From Patescibacteria group bacterium (lineage in GTDB: Bacteria > Patescibacteriota > Minisyncoccia > Moranbacterales > UBA1568): a DNA stretch of 6,665 nt. The position numbers and the translations under genes are program-made. Of this stretch, positions 1-5,908 are shown piece by piece. The stretch covers positions 1-6,665 of the forward strand of contig JAUPWI010000037.1 in assembly GCA_030916545.1 (NCBI GenBank), read 5' to 3'. Below the pieces are notes generated by a model. The model ran no database searches and had not been told where the DNA came from. It was given only the letters and a program-made list of their open reading frames with translations. Every line of letters starts with the position of its first letter. Position 1 is the stretch's first letter.

Positions 1-72
1 CAACAGGATCGAGCTTTATGTTAAAACGCCTCCTTGGCTACCTTGATCCAGCTGGATGATGGCACATATCCA

Positions 73-135
73 TCATTCTGTAAAGACTCGGCTCATTCCT
101 GAATCCGGAAATGTCGCCTCGTATTCGATGTCCAT
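73..135 (-). pseudogene. Possible remnant of a CYTH / class IV adenylate cyclase gene
   Basis: An ATG lies 6 bases beyond the stop of the exonuclease gene, with a GGAAAG stretch about 9 bases upstream. It opens MDIEYEATFP, which is how CYTH-domain (class IV adenylate cyclase-like) proteins of Patescibacteria typically begin. The frame stops after 20 codons. A second frame then stays open from about position 83 to a TAA at 21-23 and reads GYVPSSSWIKVAKEAF; I do not recognise this as the end of a CYTH protein. A full family member would be about 180 residues, so a single frameshift cannot restore it. The stretch may be a deletion remnant, or the ten-residue resemblance may be chance. The family link is from memory and rests on very few residues. 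Confidence 0.25.
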
Positions 136-141
136 AGCAGC

Positions 142-873
142 CTACTTTCCCACATACGTATCAAGCGTATAAATCCAGTTCTCATCGTTGTCTTCGCCGC
201 GCTCCCGGGCCATGATCTTCTGGTTCAGAAGCCAGGCGAGATAGCCCGGGTCATCATGTGCCACCTGTTTCACCTCCGACCCGGCGTACTTGCCGAAATT
301 GAATCTCCTGAGCAGGATCGGCTCGCCTGAGACGCGGAGCATTTCCCGAAGGACTGCGGACTCGTCTCCGATGGAAGTGAGCATCTGGGCGAAATAATGC
401 TCGAACAGGACCATGAGTACCCGCACGTCTCCGAGGGCGCTGTGAGCTGTCGCATCATCCACCTCAAGATCATGGTAGTACCGGAGATACTGAAGATTAT
501 ACTTCGGGATATTTCCTTCGGAATCGAGATGATGCGCCAATTTGTAGGTATCGATGCAGACACCGACAAAAAGCCCTTCGCGCCGCAGCATATCCGCATC
601 AAACGGGGCATTGTGCGCCACAAGGATACCCCCTCCAGCAAAGATTCGCTTGAGATCGCCAAACATCTCTGAATCAATAAAAGCTGGCTTCTGTTCTACC
701 ATTCGATTGGTGATTCGAGTCACTACCATCGCGTCCACACTGATCGGAACCGGCGGTTTGAATAGTTCCTCATACTCCGAACCAGCAAAAGAATAAGCCA
801 CCTGACACAATCGATCGTCCGGTCCAACCCCCGTCGTTTCCGTATCAAGAAAAATGAGATCCTGTTTATTCAT
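142..873 (-). CDS. DEDDh 3'-5' exonuclease (DnaQ-like) with ExoX-type C-terminal domain
   Basis: This 243-residue protein should remove nucleotides from DNA or RNA 3' ends with two metal ions, in the cytoplasm. The RNase T/DnaQ fold fills residues 5-160. Exo I is FLDTETTG with D10 and E12, Exo II is AHNAPFD with D92, and Exo III is HSALGD with H144 and D149, giving a complete DEDDh active site. Residues 190-220 (FNFGKYAGSEV, then YLAWLLNQ) match the short domain at the C-terminus of exodeoxyribonuclease X-like proteins (DUF3820-like). This points to a free-standing repair or turnover exonuclease and not a polymerase III epsilon subunit. I chose the ATG at 873 because the domain begins right after it; an in-frame TTG at 918 would add 15 unrelated residues and overlap the upstream stop. 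The gene follows the DUF2130 gene by 41 bases, so co-transcription is likely. The fold and active site are secure; the substrate is unknown. Confidence 0.93.
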   Translation of the reverse strand: MNKQDLIFLDTETTGVGPDDRLCQVAYSFAGSEYEELFKPPVPISVDAMVVTRITNRMVEQKPAFIDSEMFGDLKRIFAGGGILVAHNAPFDADMLRREGLFVGVCIDTYKLAHHLDSEGNIPKYNLQYLRYYHDLEVDDATAHSALGDVRVLMVLFEHYFAQMLTSIGDESAVLREMLRVSGEPILLRRFNFGKYAGSEVKQVAHDDPGYLAWLLNQKIMARERGEDNDENWIYTLDTYVGK

Positions 874-914
874 AAAAAATATCTGTCCCAAAAAAGATAC
901 GCCACAAAAAGGGA

Positions 915-2177
915 TCAAACCAATGTCTGCTGTTCATCTCCATCTCCAAGTTCCAGAGCCTTGATCTGCGGCAGAGCGACATGGCCGCCGAGATCGCCGT
1001 ACATACCGACCGTATTCGTGATGACCTTATGGAGCTGCTTCTCCCGCTCCGCCCACAACTTCTCGTAGGCGAGACGTTCCTTCCGGAGTCCATCGCTCAT
1101 ACCTGTGAAAGCCTCGACGATCGCCTCGACCCGCTGCCTGAATTCGACTCCTGTCAGATAGGCATAGAGCACTTCCATCTTCTCGTTCTTCCCAACCGAC
1201 AGAGTTTTTTCCCGAGTGATGGATTCGAGTGTGATACGAAGTGCGCTCGCCAACGCGAGCGCCAACCGCATCTCGCAGACCCAGACCCCGTCCCGGAGCG
1301 CGAAACCGGTCATTCCTTGAGGCAGTACCGATGAGACGATGACCGCGATATCCGCCTTCACGAGCCGTTGATCTTCCTTGAGTTTCTGCACCCACCCTTC
1401 ACTCCAGACCTTGGTATTCTTCGATTCCCAGACGATCTGCCCCGCGAGACGACCACCCCGATCGAATACCCGCTGTATAATATCCGCACCTTTAACCCCT
1501 TTCGGGACCGGGACGATCTCATCATGAAGAAATTCCGATCGGAGAGAAGTCTCAAGTTCGAGTTCAAGCACCTCGCCCTGTGTCTGTTGAGAACCCTGCT
1601 CCAGCTTGCGCGCCAAATCGTCTTTCGCCTTGGTCGCATCCGAAAGCTGCTTTTGCAATTGCGCGATGATGAAACGGGTCTCTTCGGTCGCCTTCCTGCC
1701 CGCCTCTTCGGAGATCTTTGCCCGCTCCTCATCGAGCTCGCGTTGTTTCTCAAGCTCGAAACTCCGCCGCTCCTCTTCAAGCCGATTGCGCTCCTTCCGC
1801 AGCGCGAGCTCTTTCTCATTCGCTTCCTGTAATTTCACGTTCTTTTCCTCGAGCGCTTCCTCGAGCATTTTTCTTTCTTTCTCACTCTCTGCCAAGGCCG
1901 CTTCTTTCGCCTGTCCCATGATGACCTTTCTTTCGGCCGCCATCTGCTCCGCGACCGCCTTTTCAATCAGAGAGTCGGATTCGCGGGTCGCGCGGTCCAA
2001 TCGTTCCTGCTCGGCATCCAAAAACCGCTGCTTCTCAAGCAGCGCTTCCTCGCGTGCTTTCTGCTCAGCCTGAAATTCCCTCCTCACCTGCTCGGAAATC
2101 TGATGCGTCAAGACATCATCGATCGAAATCGACGTGCCGCACTCGGGACACTTGATCTGCTGCTTGGAAAGAGTCAT
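915..2177 (-). CDS. DUF2130 domain protein: zinc-finger-like N-terminus, long coiled coil, nuclease-like core
   Basis: I recognise this 420-residue protein as the DUF2130 family (function not established). Residues 8-22 hold a CPEC pair (C10, C13), as in a half zinc ribbon. Residues 30-195 are almost entirely charged helix (E, K, R, Q, A) and should form a long coiled coil. The conserved core (about 198-390) contains GEVLELELE (E202), KGADI (D232), then IVWESKNTKVWS (E251, K253) and KLKEDQR. An acidic residue followed about 19 residues later by E-x-K, in a strand-like setting, is the signature of PD-(D/E)xK nucleases. I infer a nuclease or nucleic-acid-binding role; catalysis is not shown. 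The overall plan also recalls RmuC, which pairs a coiled coil with a nuclease-like fold. The ATG at 2177 is the only start that includes the cysteine pair; the ribosome binding site in front is weak. The gene sits 50 bases after the DUF5671-type gene and 41 bases before an exonuclease gene. Confidence 0.9.
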   Translation of the reverse strand: MTLSKQQIKCPECGTSISIDDVLTHQISEQVRREFQAEQKAREEALLEKQRFLDAEQERLDRATRESDSLIEKAVAEQMAAERKVIMGQAKEAALAESEKERKMLEEALEEKNVKLQEANEKELALRKERNRLEEERRSFELEKQRELDEERAKISEEAGRKATEETRFIIAQLQKQLSDATKAKDDLARKLEQGSQQTQGEVLELELETSLRSEFLHDEIVPVPKGVKGADIIQRVFDRGGRLAGQIVWESKNTKVWSEGWVQKLKEDQRLVKADIAVIVSSVLPQGMTGFALRDGVWVCEMRLALALASALRITLESITREKTLSVGKNEKMEVLYAYLTGVEFRQRVEAIVEAFTGMSDGLRKERLAYEKLWAEREKQLHKVITNTVGMYGDLGGHVALPQIKALELGDGDEQQTLV

Positions 2178-2227
2178 GGCTTTCGATATAGTTATAACTC
2201 AGGAAACTTGAAACTCCGATCTCCTGT

Positions 2228-3379
2228 CTATTTTTTCATCGGCACGACCGGAGCGAGCGTTCCAAGCTGTGCCGTCACCGTATCGCAGGACCGTCCGACA
2301 CCATGCTCACTCCAGAGGGATGACTCCGGATATGCCATCTCACGAGAACCAGGGGATGCCAGCGAAAAATCCGCACACAACTCAAATTCCCCGACCCGAC
2401 TCTCGCCCTCCATACGAGAAGACGCTACGACACGATATTCGTACACTTTACCCGTCTCCGGATCCTGCACAAAACTCGCGCAATATGCATAAGCACTCGA
2501 ACGCCGGAGGACATCGATCGAGTCCGGAAGCGCACCGAAATCGCTGGCATACCCCTGGATGCACCCGGCTAGCGTCGAAAGATCGTTCGCACGCCTGACG
2601 TCAAAACCCTGCTTCCGGGCTGTTTCCGGTGAGCCACCGACGAAAAATCCGAGAAGAATTCCAATCAACACGATACCGGCCACCGACCACCCGAAAATCC
2701 GGAAAGTCTTCCGCGGAATATCCTGATGATACTGTATCTTCTTCCGCTCGAGAAAATAGAAGCCAAAAATAAGCCCGGCGATACCGAAGACGGTAAGCGC
2801 TTTGAGAAAGAAACGCCAGGTGATCTCGCCCTGCAGGAAAGTGAAGACGACTGCGATGAGATCGCCCACGAGAGTGATCGAGGCGGCCAGCAGCACGATA
2901 TAGGTCAACCACTGCGAAAGACGCGATTCCGTCCTCCCCTCATCCTCGCGGAACGTGCGGAACCAGATGAAGAGTGCACCCACGTACAATGGGAACCCGA
3001 TCAACAATGCCGCAACGGCATAATGGATACCGCTCATCGCGGCCGATATGTCCACATACGGATCGACCGAAAGCCTATCGGGAAAAGACTGTTCGATGAT
3101 ACTGAAGAACAGTGTCCCGAGGGCGGTCGCGATGATACCGAGCAGGATGAAAGAGAAGAAATTCGTGACGACGTCGACCGTCGAGGACTTTCGAATCAGG
3201 GTCGGACGAGTTCCCTCGCTCGGCAACGGAACGCCCAATATAATGACGCCATCCCGATAAGCCGCATCCGCTTCCTCCTCGGACCAGCCGACAGCGAGCA
3301 ACTCCTCCCGAATATCCGTCTTGGACGAACCGCCTTTCATGCGTTCCGCCACGTAACCGCCCAGTGATGATGTTTCCAT
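2228..3379 (-). CDS. DUF5671-type multi-pass membrane protein with exported C-terminal domain
   Basis: The 383-residue product has three parts. Residues 8-43 (YVAERMKGGSSK..., then AVGWSEEEADAAY) form a small helical domain resembling UBA/CUE-like helices. Five membrane segments follow at about 72-98, 117-139, 157-180, 190-210 and 227-248. Motifs such as GIHYAVAALLIGFPLY, ESRLSQWLTY and GEITWRFFLKAL fit the DUF5671 family, common in Parcubacteria and of unknown function. The tail (250-383) is soluble. With five helices and a cytoplasmic N-terminus it would lie outside the membrane, consistent with its four cysteines (C273, C300, C335, C365). It contains RRANDLSTLAGCIQGYASDFGALP and DPETGKVYEYRV, which resemble the globular part of type II pseudopilins (G-like). 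I prefer the ATG at 3379, 11 bases after the upstream stop; a TTG at 3388 lacks a well-placed ribosome binding site. Topology is well supported; the role is unknown. Confidence 0.82.
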   Translation of the reverse strand: METSSLGGYVAERMKGGSSKTDIREELLAVGWSEEEADAAYRDGVIILGVPLPSEGTRPTLIRKSSTVDVVTNFFSFILLGIIATALGTLFFSIIEQSFPDRLSVDPYVDISAAMSGIHYAVAALLIGFPLYVGALFIWFRTFREDEGRTESRLSQWLTYIVLLAASITLVGDLIAVVFTFLQGEITWRFFLKALTVFGIAGLIFGFYFLERKKIQYHQDIPRKTFRIFGWSVAGIVLIGILLGFFVGGSPETARKQGFDVRRANDLSTLAGCIQGYASDFGALPDSIDVLRRSSAYAYCASFVQDPETGKVYEYRVVASSRMEGESRVGEFELCADFSLASPGSREMAYPESSLWSEHGVGRSCDTVTAQLGTLAPVVPMKK

Positions 3380-3390
3380 ACGATACAATC

Positions 3391-3909
3391 TTACCGATTA
3401 TCCGCTCCCCCCAGCTCCCGCCACTCTTTCCGTAGAGTATACCACGACCACAGGCCTGCCGAGAGCACAACGGCCTGACCGAGGCTGACGACGAAGCGCC
3501 CGATGGAAGAACACCGGTCCAGTATCCCCCACTGAAAACACAGGAGCGCCCAATCATGCTCTCCGCCGATCAGAGGCAATACCTGCATTTCCGCATCCGC
3601 GATATAGATCCCTGCGTTGATCAGGGAGAAACCGACCCAGTATAGGACAAAGGCGGACGAAAGCACCTGGCCGCTCCGGAAAAAATATATGACGAACATT
3701 GCCGGAACGAGAAGCTGCATCAGCGTACCGCCAAGCAGTGAGAACATCTGACCGAACACGAGAAAGAGAGGGTGTCCTGCCTCATGCATGATGAGGGTAA
3801 CAGAGTCGATGAAATGCCACTCCTGCCACGTAGCCAGATAATACATCCCATAGGACGCGGCCAGAACCGCGGCCGATATTCTTCCGAATGACCTATTCAT
3901 GATTTCCAT
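3391..3909 (-). CDS. Small membrane protein with HEAGH zinc-protease motif (M50-like?)
   Basis: This protein of about 172 residues has hydrophobic segments at roughly 10-26, 47-75, 83-103 and 140-158. The sequence IMHEAGHPLF (H42, E43, H46) is an HExxH zinc-binding motif at the edge of a hydrophobic stretch, as in site-2/M50 intramembrane proteases. Further conserved-looking polar spots are GGTLMQ (60-65), YIADAEMQ (D105, a candidate third metal ligand, since M50 enzymes use an aspartate in a later helix) and GGEHDW (H118, D119). I infer a membrane metalloprotease or a catalytically altered relative; similar small proteins are usually left as hypothetical. The start is uncertain: ATG at 3909 or 3900 (MNRSFG...), neither with a good ribosome binding site. 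The longer open frame to 4047 would overlap the preceding gene and has no family support. The gene starts 34 bases after the 167-residue gene and ends 11 bases before the DUF5671-type gene. Confidence 0.75.
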   Translation of the reverse strand: MEIMNRSFGRISAAVLAASYGMYYLATWQEWHFIDSVTLIMHEAGHPLFLVFGQMFSLLGGTLMQLLVPAMFVIYFFRSGQVLSSAFVLYWVGFSLINAGIYIADAEMQVLPLIGGEHDWALLCFQWGILDRCSSIGRFVVSLGQAVVLSAGLWSWYTLRKEWRELGGADNR

Positions 3910-3943
3910 CACGCATACAAAAAAAATCTTCGCCTGAACCCTT

Positions 3944-4447
3944 CTAGAATTTCCGACTATCATACGCCCAGTGGAGAAGCGCCTGCCGTTGACGTCTCCG
4001 ACACAGAAAATCCCCTGATCGACAATTTCGCTCGATCTGCGCGACATGCCGTCGCATCATCTTCCATCGCCGTATCTGGCGACGATCTTCCTCAGGCAAC
4101 CGACGACCGAGAAAATACCGGCAGTACCACTGGAACCAGCCACGCGGATCATCCGCAAATATCCAGCCCTTCTCCCGCCATACGGAAAGCGGCTGACTCG
4201 CATCGACACCGAAATAATTCAACGAAACATCCTTTTTCTCCGGAGAAAGCCTCGCTTCGGTGAACCAGTCTTCCGGAAATTCGCCCCGGCAATCCGTCAG
4301 ATATTTTCCGCCGAAGACACCCAGCGCCAGCATGTCCTTCGGAGTCAGGTCCGGCCGAAATTCCGCGTCAAAACCACTCCCAATCGGCGCCGAAAGCCGA
4401 TAACGGTAGCCGTCCTGCATGCGGTCATGAACGATGACTTCCTTCAT
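3944..4447 (-). CDS. Conserved protein of unknown function, tryptophan- and arginine-rich
   Basis: This 167-residue soluble protein has no signal peptide or membrane segment. I recall it as a widely conserved family without a known function. The characteristic blocks are FRPDLTPKDML (30-40), GVFGGKYLTDC (43-53), NYFGVDASQPLSVWR (77-91), DPRGWFQWYCRYFLGRR (100-116) and QRQALLHWAYDSR (153-165). Aromatic residues (several W and Y) and arginines are unusually dense. Four cysteines (C53, C109, C142, C149) are present; the last two lie in NCRSGDFLC, which could bind a metal or be redox active, but that is a guess. The ATG at 4447 follows a GTGGGGAT stretch that can serve as a ribosome binding site. 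It is the first gene of the minus-strand block and is transcribed away from the coiled-coil gene, so its promoter must lie in the 4448-4683 gap. Confidence is high that it is a real gene and low for any function. Confidence 0.85.
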   Translation of the reverse strand: MKEVIVHDRMQDGYRYRLSAPIGSGFDAEFRPDLTPKDMLALGVFGGKYLTDCRGEFPEDWFTEARLSPEKKDVSLNYFGVDASQPLSVWREKGWIFADDPRGWFQWYCRYFLGRRLPEEDRRQIRRWKMMRRHVAQIERNCRSGDFLCRRRQRQALLHWAYDSRKF

Positions 4448-4683
4448 ATCCCCACTCTAGCGCGTTCAGAAAAAAAATCCTATACTGGAGACGAAAAGCC
4501 TTCAGAACGAGGGGCGATGGGTCGTAAGGCTCTCAATTGAAACCCACCTGATTATTCAGGGAAAAATGCAATATTTTTTCCGTTACTCATTTTTACGGGA
4601 TTCAGCCACTCCTCCGCATTGAGGGCTTTTTGCTTTCCAAAACCGCCATATCCGCCCGGATCATCCATCTAAAGACAGTCCTC
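4448..4683. other. Divergent intergenic region
   Basis: These 236 bases lie between two divergently transcribed genes. They contain a TATACT hexamer (4481-4486) on the plus strand, without a convincing -35 partner, and a highly structured segment from about 4491 to 4631, described separately. The minus-strand promoter for the five-gene block should also be here, but I cannot place it confidently. The last 50 bases before the ATG at 4684 show no structure and no strong ribosome binding site. Confidence 0.6.
4491..4631 (+). ncRNA. Candidate structured RNA (small RNA or mRNA leader)
   Basis: Read on the plus strand, 4494-4505 (AAAAGCCTTCAG) pairs with 4619-4630 (TTGAGGGCTTTT) in a 12-pair helix with two G-U pairs. 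A second coaxial helix, 4509-4514 with 4609-4614 (GAGGGG/CTCCTC), follows after a small internal loop. Inside are TGGGT/ACCCA (4518-4522 with 4542-4546), a hairpin CCTGA-TTAT-TCAGG (4547-4560), GAAAAA/TTTTTC (4561-4566 with 4575-4580) and CCGT/ACGG (4580-4583 with 4595-4598). An alternative is CGTAAGG/TTTTACG (4523-4529 with 4591-4597). The 3' strand of the closing helix runs into a T-tract, as in an intrinsic terminator, and a TATACT hexamer sits just upstream. A rod-like closing stem with an open middle recalls 6S RNA, but I see no diagnostic 6S, SRP, RNase P, tmRNA or riboswitch sequence. Because it ends 52 bases before a start codon, it could also be a regulated leader of that gene. Confidence 0.5.
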
Positions 4684-5259
4684 ATGAATACGATTCCTCC
4701 CCTCGAAACACTCGCGCTCCGAGCCTCGCAGCGCATCGGGTCCCCGCTCTCGCTGGCACTCCACACCATTTTCTTCGTCGGCATCTTCTCTCTGAAATTG
4801 TTCGGTTTTTCCCTCGACCAGATACTCCTCATCCTGACGACGATCGTCTCGCTCGAGGCGATCTATCTCGCCATTTTCATCCAGATGACCGTCAATCAGC
4901 ATTCCCGACAGATCGAAGAAGTGAGCGAGGATGTCGGGGAACTCGGTGAGAATATCGAAGGAATCTCCGAAGATGTGGATCATCTCCACGAAAACATCGA
5001 GGAGATCGGCGAGGATGTCGAGGAAATGTCGAAAGACATCGACACCATCCAGGAAGACGTCAAGGAGATCAGCGAGGATGTCGAGGAAATATCCGAGGAC
5101 GTCGAAGAACTCAGCGAAGAAATCGAGCAGGACGACCGGGAAGATGCTGCAGAACAACTGGAAAGTCTCAAGCATATCGACCGCATCGAGAACTCCCTTC
5201 AGGCTCTGCTCCTGGAAATCCAGACGATGAAGCATGATCATACAGACCGGAAAGAATAG
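4684..5259 (+). CDS. Two-helix membrane protein with ten-heptad acidic coiled coil
   Basis: The 191-residue product has an N-terminal membrane part and a cytoplasmic-looking rod. Two hydrophobic helices span about 23-42 and 46-69, ending in SLEAIYLAIFIQMTVNQ, which resembles DUF1003 and similar two-helix proteins. From residue 82 to 151 there are ten ungapped heptads of the form EDVEEIS, with V/I at position 3 and I/L/M at position 6, the a/d pattern of a coiled coil; E and D dominate the exposed positions. The tail (152-191) is helical and charged. I have seen similar EDVEEI-repeat proteins in Patescibacteria, with no assigned role; a membrane-anchored oligomer or spacer is a reasonable inference. 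The ATG at 4684 gives the compact protein. An in-frame TTG at 4632 lies at the T-tract of the structured RNA and is unlikely. No good Shine-Dalgarno sequence precedes the ATG. The gene converges on queH with 32 bases between stops. Confidence 0.82.
   Translation: MNTIPPLETLALRASQRIGSPLSLALHTIFFVGIFSLKLFGFSLDQILLILTTIVSLEAIYLAIFIQMTVNQHSRQIEEVSEDVGELGENIEGISEDVDHLHENIEEIGEDVEEMSKDIDTIQEDVKEISEDVEEISEDVEELSEEIEQDDREDAAEQLESLKHIDRIENSLQALLLEIQTMKHDHTDRKE
4927..5136 (+). repeat. Ten tandem 21-base units encoding heptads
   Basis: The coding sequence repeats with a strict 21-base period, each unit close to GAGGATGTCGAGGAAATATCC. All ten units are in register. They differ mostly at third positions and at exposed residues, so the array is old enough to have diverged, while the spacing and the hydrophobic positions are kept. 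The same periodicity opens a long but meaningless frame on the opposite strand. Confidence 0.85.
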
Positions 5260-5291
5260 GCCGGCTACAGGGCATAATAAACTTTTCGCTT

Positions 5292-5837
5292 TCAGCGCTC
5301 GCGGACCGAATACCGGCAGCCGCAGTAATTCTGCCGATAGATGTCGCGGTCTTTCACCATCCGTCTGGCCACGGTCTCGCGACCCTTCTTTTTCCAGTCT
5401 TCCGCATAAAAATCCAGACCGTACCGTCTGGCTGCCGCCTCCCCGATTGGAAAGATCACCCGAGCGCTCTTGCGACTGCCCATGGTGAGTGTCGTCCCAA
5501 AGACGCTGAACCCTCGCTCTTTTGCCTCACGCGCTGAGCGATCAAGTCGCATACCGATGCAGGTGAAACAGCGTTTTCCTTGTTCAGGTTCCTGTTCCAA
5601 CCCTTTGATGCACGCCTCCCATTCCTCGGGCGCATAGTCTATATCGATCATCGGTACCGACCACTCGGTACACACGCGGACCACTTCGGTCTTGCGCTTC
5701 AGATACTCCTCTTCCGGAAAAATATTCGGATTGAAGAACAGCACGCTCAAGTCGAACTCCGAACGAAGCTCATCGATGACTGCGATCCCGCAAGGCGCAC
5801 AGCAGGTATGTAATAAAAAATTTTCTGCCATAGACAT
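5292..5837 (-). CDS. queH: Epoxyqueuosine reductase QueH
   Basis: QueH reduces epoxyqueuosine to queuosine, the last step in making this modified base at the wobble position of GUN-anticodon tRNAs. It is the non-homologous alternative to the cobalamin enzyme QueG. At 181 residues the length fits the DUF208/QueH family. Visible hallmarks are LLHTCCAPCG (C12, C13, C16), FFNPNIFPEEEY (35-45), KRCFTCIGMRL (C90, C93), FGTTLTMGSRKS (113-124) and the C-terminal QNYCGCRYS (C172, C174). In this family the cysteines hold an iron-sulfur cluster and an adjacent metal or redox site. The start may be ATG at 5837 or 5831; both lack a strong ribosome binding site. A T-tract terminator ends only a few bases upstream of the start, so expression is either by read-through or from a promoter overlapping that hairpin. 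No other queuosine genes are in the window. Confidence 0.95.
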   Translation of the reverse strand: MSMAENFLLHTCCAPCGIAVIDELRSEFDLSVLFFNPNIFPEEEYLKRKTEVVRVCTEWSVPMIDIDYAPEEWEACIKGLEQEPEQGKRCFTCIGMRLDRSAREAKERGFSVFGTTLTMGSRKSARVIFPIGEAAARRYGLDFYAEDWKKKGRETVARRMVKDRDIYRQNYCGCRYSVRER

Positions 5838-5841
5838 CTCG

Positions 5842-5884
5842 TAAAAAACAAAGTGCGGTCAGGTCAATAAACTTCCTGCCGCAC
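5842..5884 (-). terminator. Intrinsic terminator between the 172-residue gene and queH
   Basis: Read on the minus strand, GTGCGGCAGG pairs with CCTG-CCGCAC (10 pairs with one bulged base and an 11-base loop; 5853-5863 with 5875-5884). It is followed directly by TTTGTTTTTT (complement of 5843-5852). This is a textbook intrinsic terminator for transcripts coming from the 172-residue gene. Its T-tract ends about 5 bases before the queH start at 5837. Confidence 0.8.
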
Positions 5885-5889
5885 CAATT

Positions 5890-5905
5890 GAGCGTCGCTA
5901 CGCTC
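5890..5905 (-). repeat. Small hairpin after the 172-residue gene
   Basis: GAGCG and CGCTC (5890-5894 and 5901-5905) form a 5-pair stem with a 6-base loop, immediately after the stop codon of the 172-residue gene and just before the main terminator. It may help terminate or stabilise the transcript end. Confidence 0.4.
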
Positions 5906-5908
5906 ACT

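Noticed and set aside
915..917. Alternative genetic code (TGA as glycine)
   Set aside because: TGA ends the DUF2130 protein, QueH and the 172-residue protein at natural family lengths or just before terminators, so it is a stop here.
874..918. Upstream TTG start adding 15 residues to the exonuclease
   Set aside because: The added residues are not part of the DnaQ fold, the frame would overlap the DUF2130 stop, and the ATG at 873 places the Exo I motif at the usual distance from the start.
1606..2073. Serine-rich plus-strand frame opposite DUF2130
   Set aside because: The poly-serine composition arises from reading antisense to the glutamate- and arginine-rich coiled coil.
2726..3367. 213-codon plus-strand open frame opposite the DUF5671-type gene
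   Set aside because: Its product is highly charged without recognisable motifs, it lies wholly antisense to a membrane protein with clear helices, and it has no supporting start context.
3910..4047. N-terminal extension of the HEAGH membrane protein
   Set aside because: It would overlap the last 104 bases of the well-conserved 167-residue gene, and the extra residues look like out-of-frame translation.
4511..4570. Fluoride riboswitch
   Set aside because: GGGGCGATGG and the following hairpin are faintly reminiscent, but the conserved CTGATG...CTCC segment is missing and no fluoride transporter gene is nearby.
4494..4630. SRP RNA, RNase P RNA or tmRNA
   Set aside because: The diagnostic sequences (for example the SRP GGAAGCAGC loop, or a tRNA-like end) are absent.
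4669..5241. 190-codon minus-strand open frame opposite the coiled-coil gene
   Set aside because: It is a by-product of the 21-base periodicity, which keeps the antisense frame open as repeats of FLDIL-type heptads; the plus strand has the membrane segments and charged heptads.
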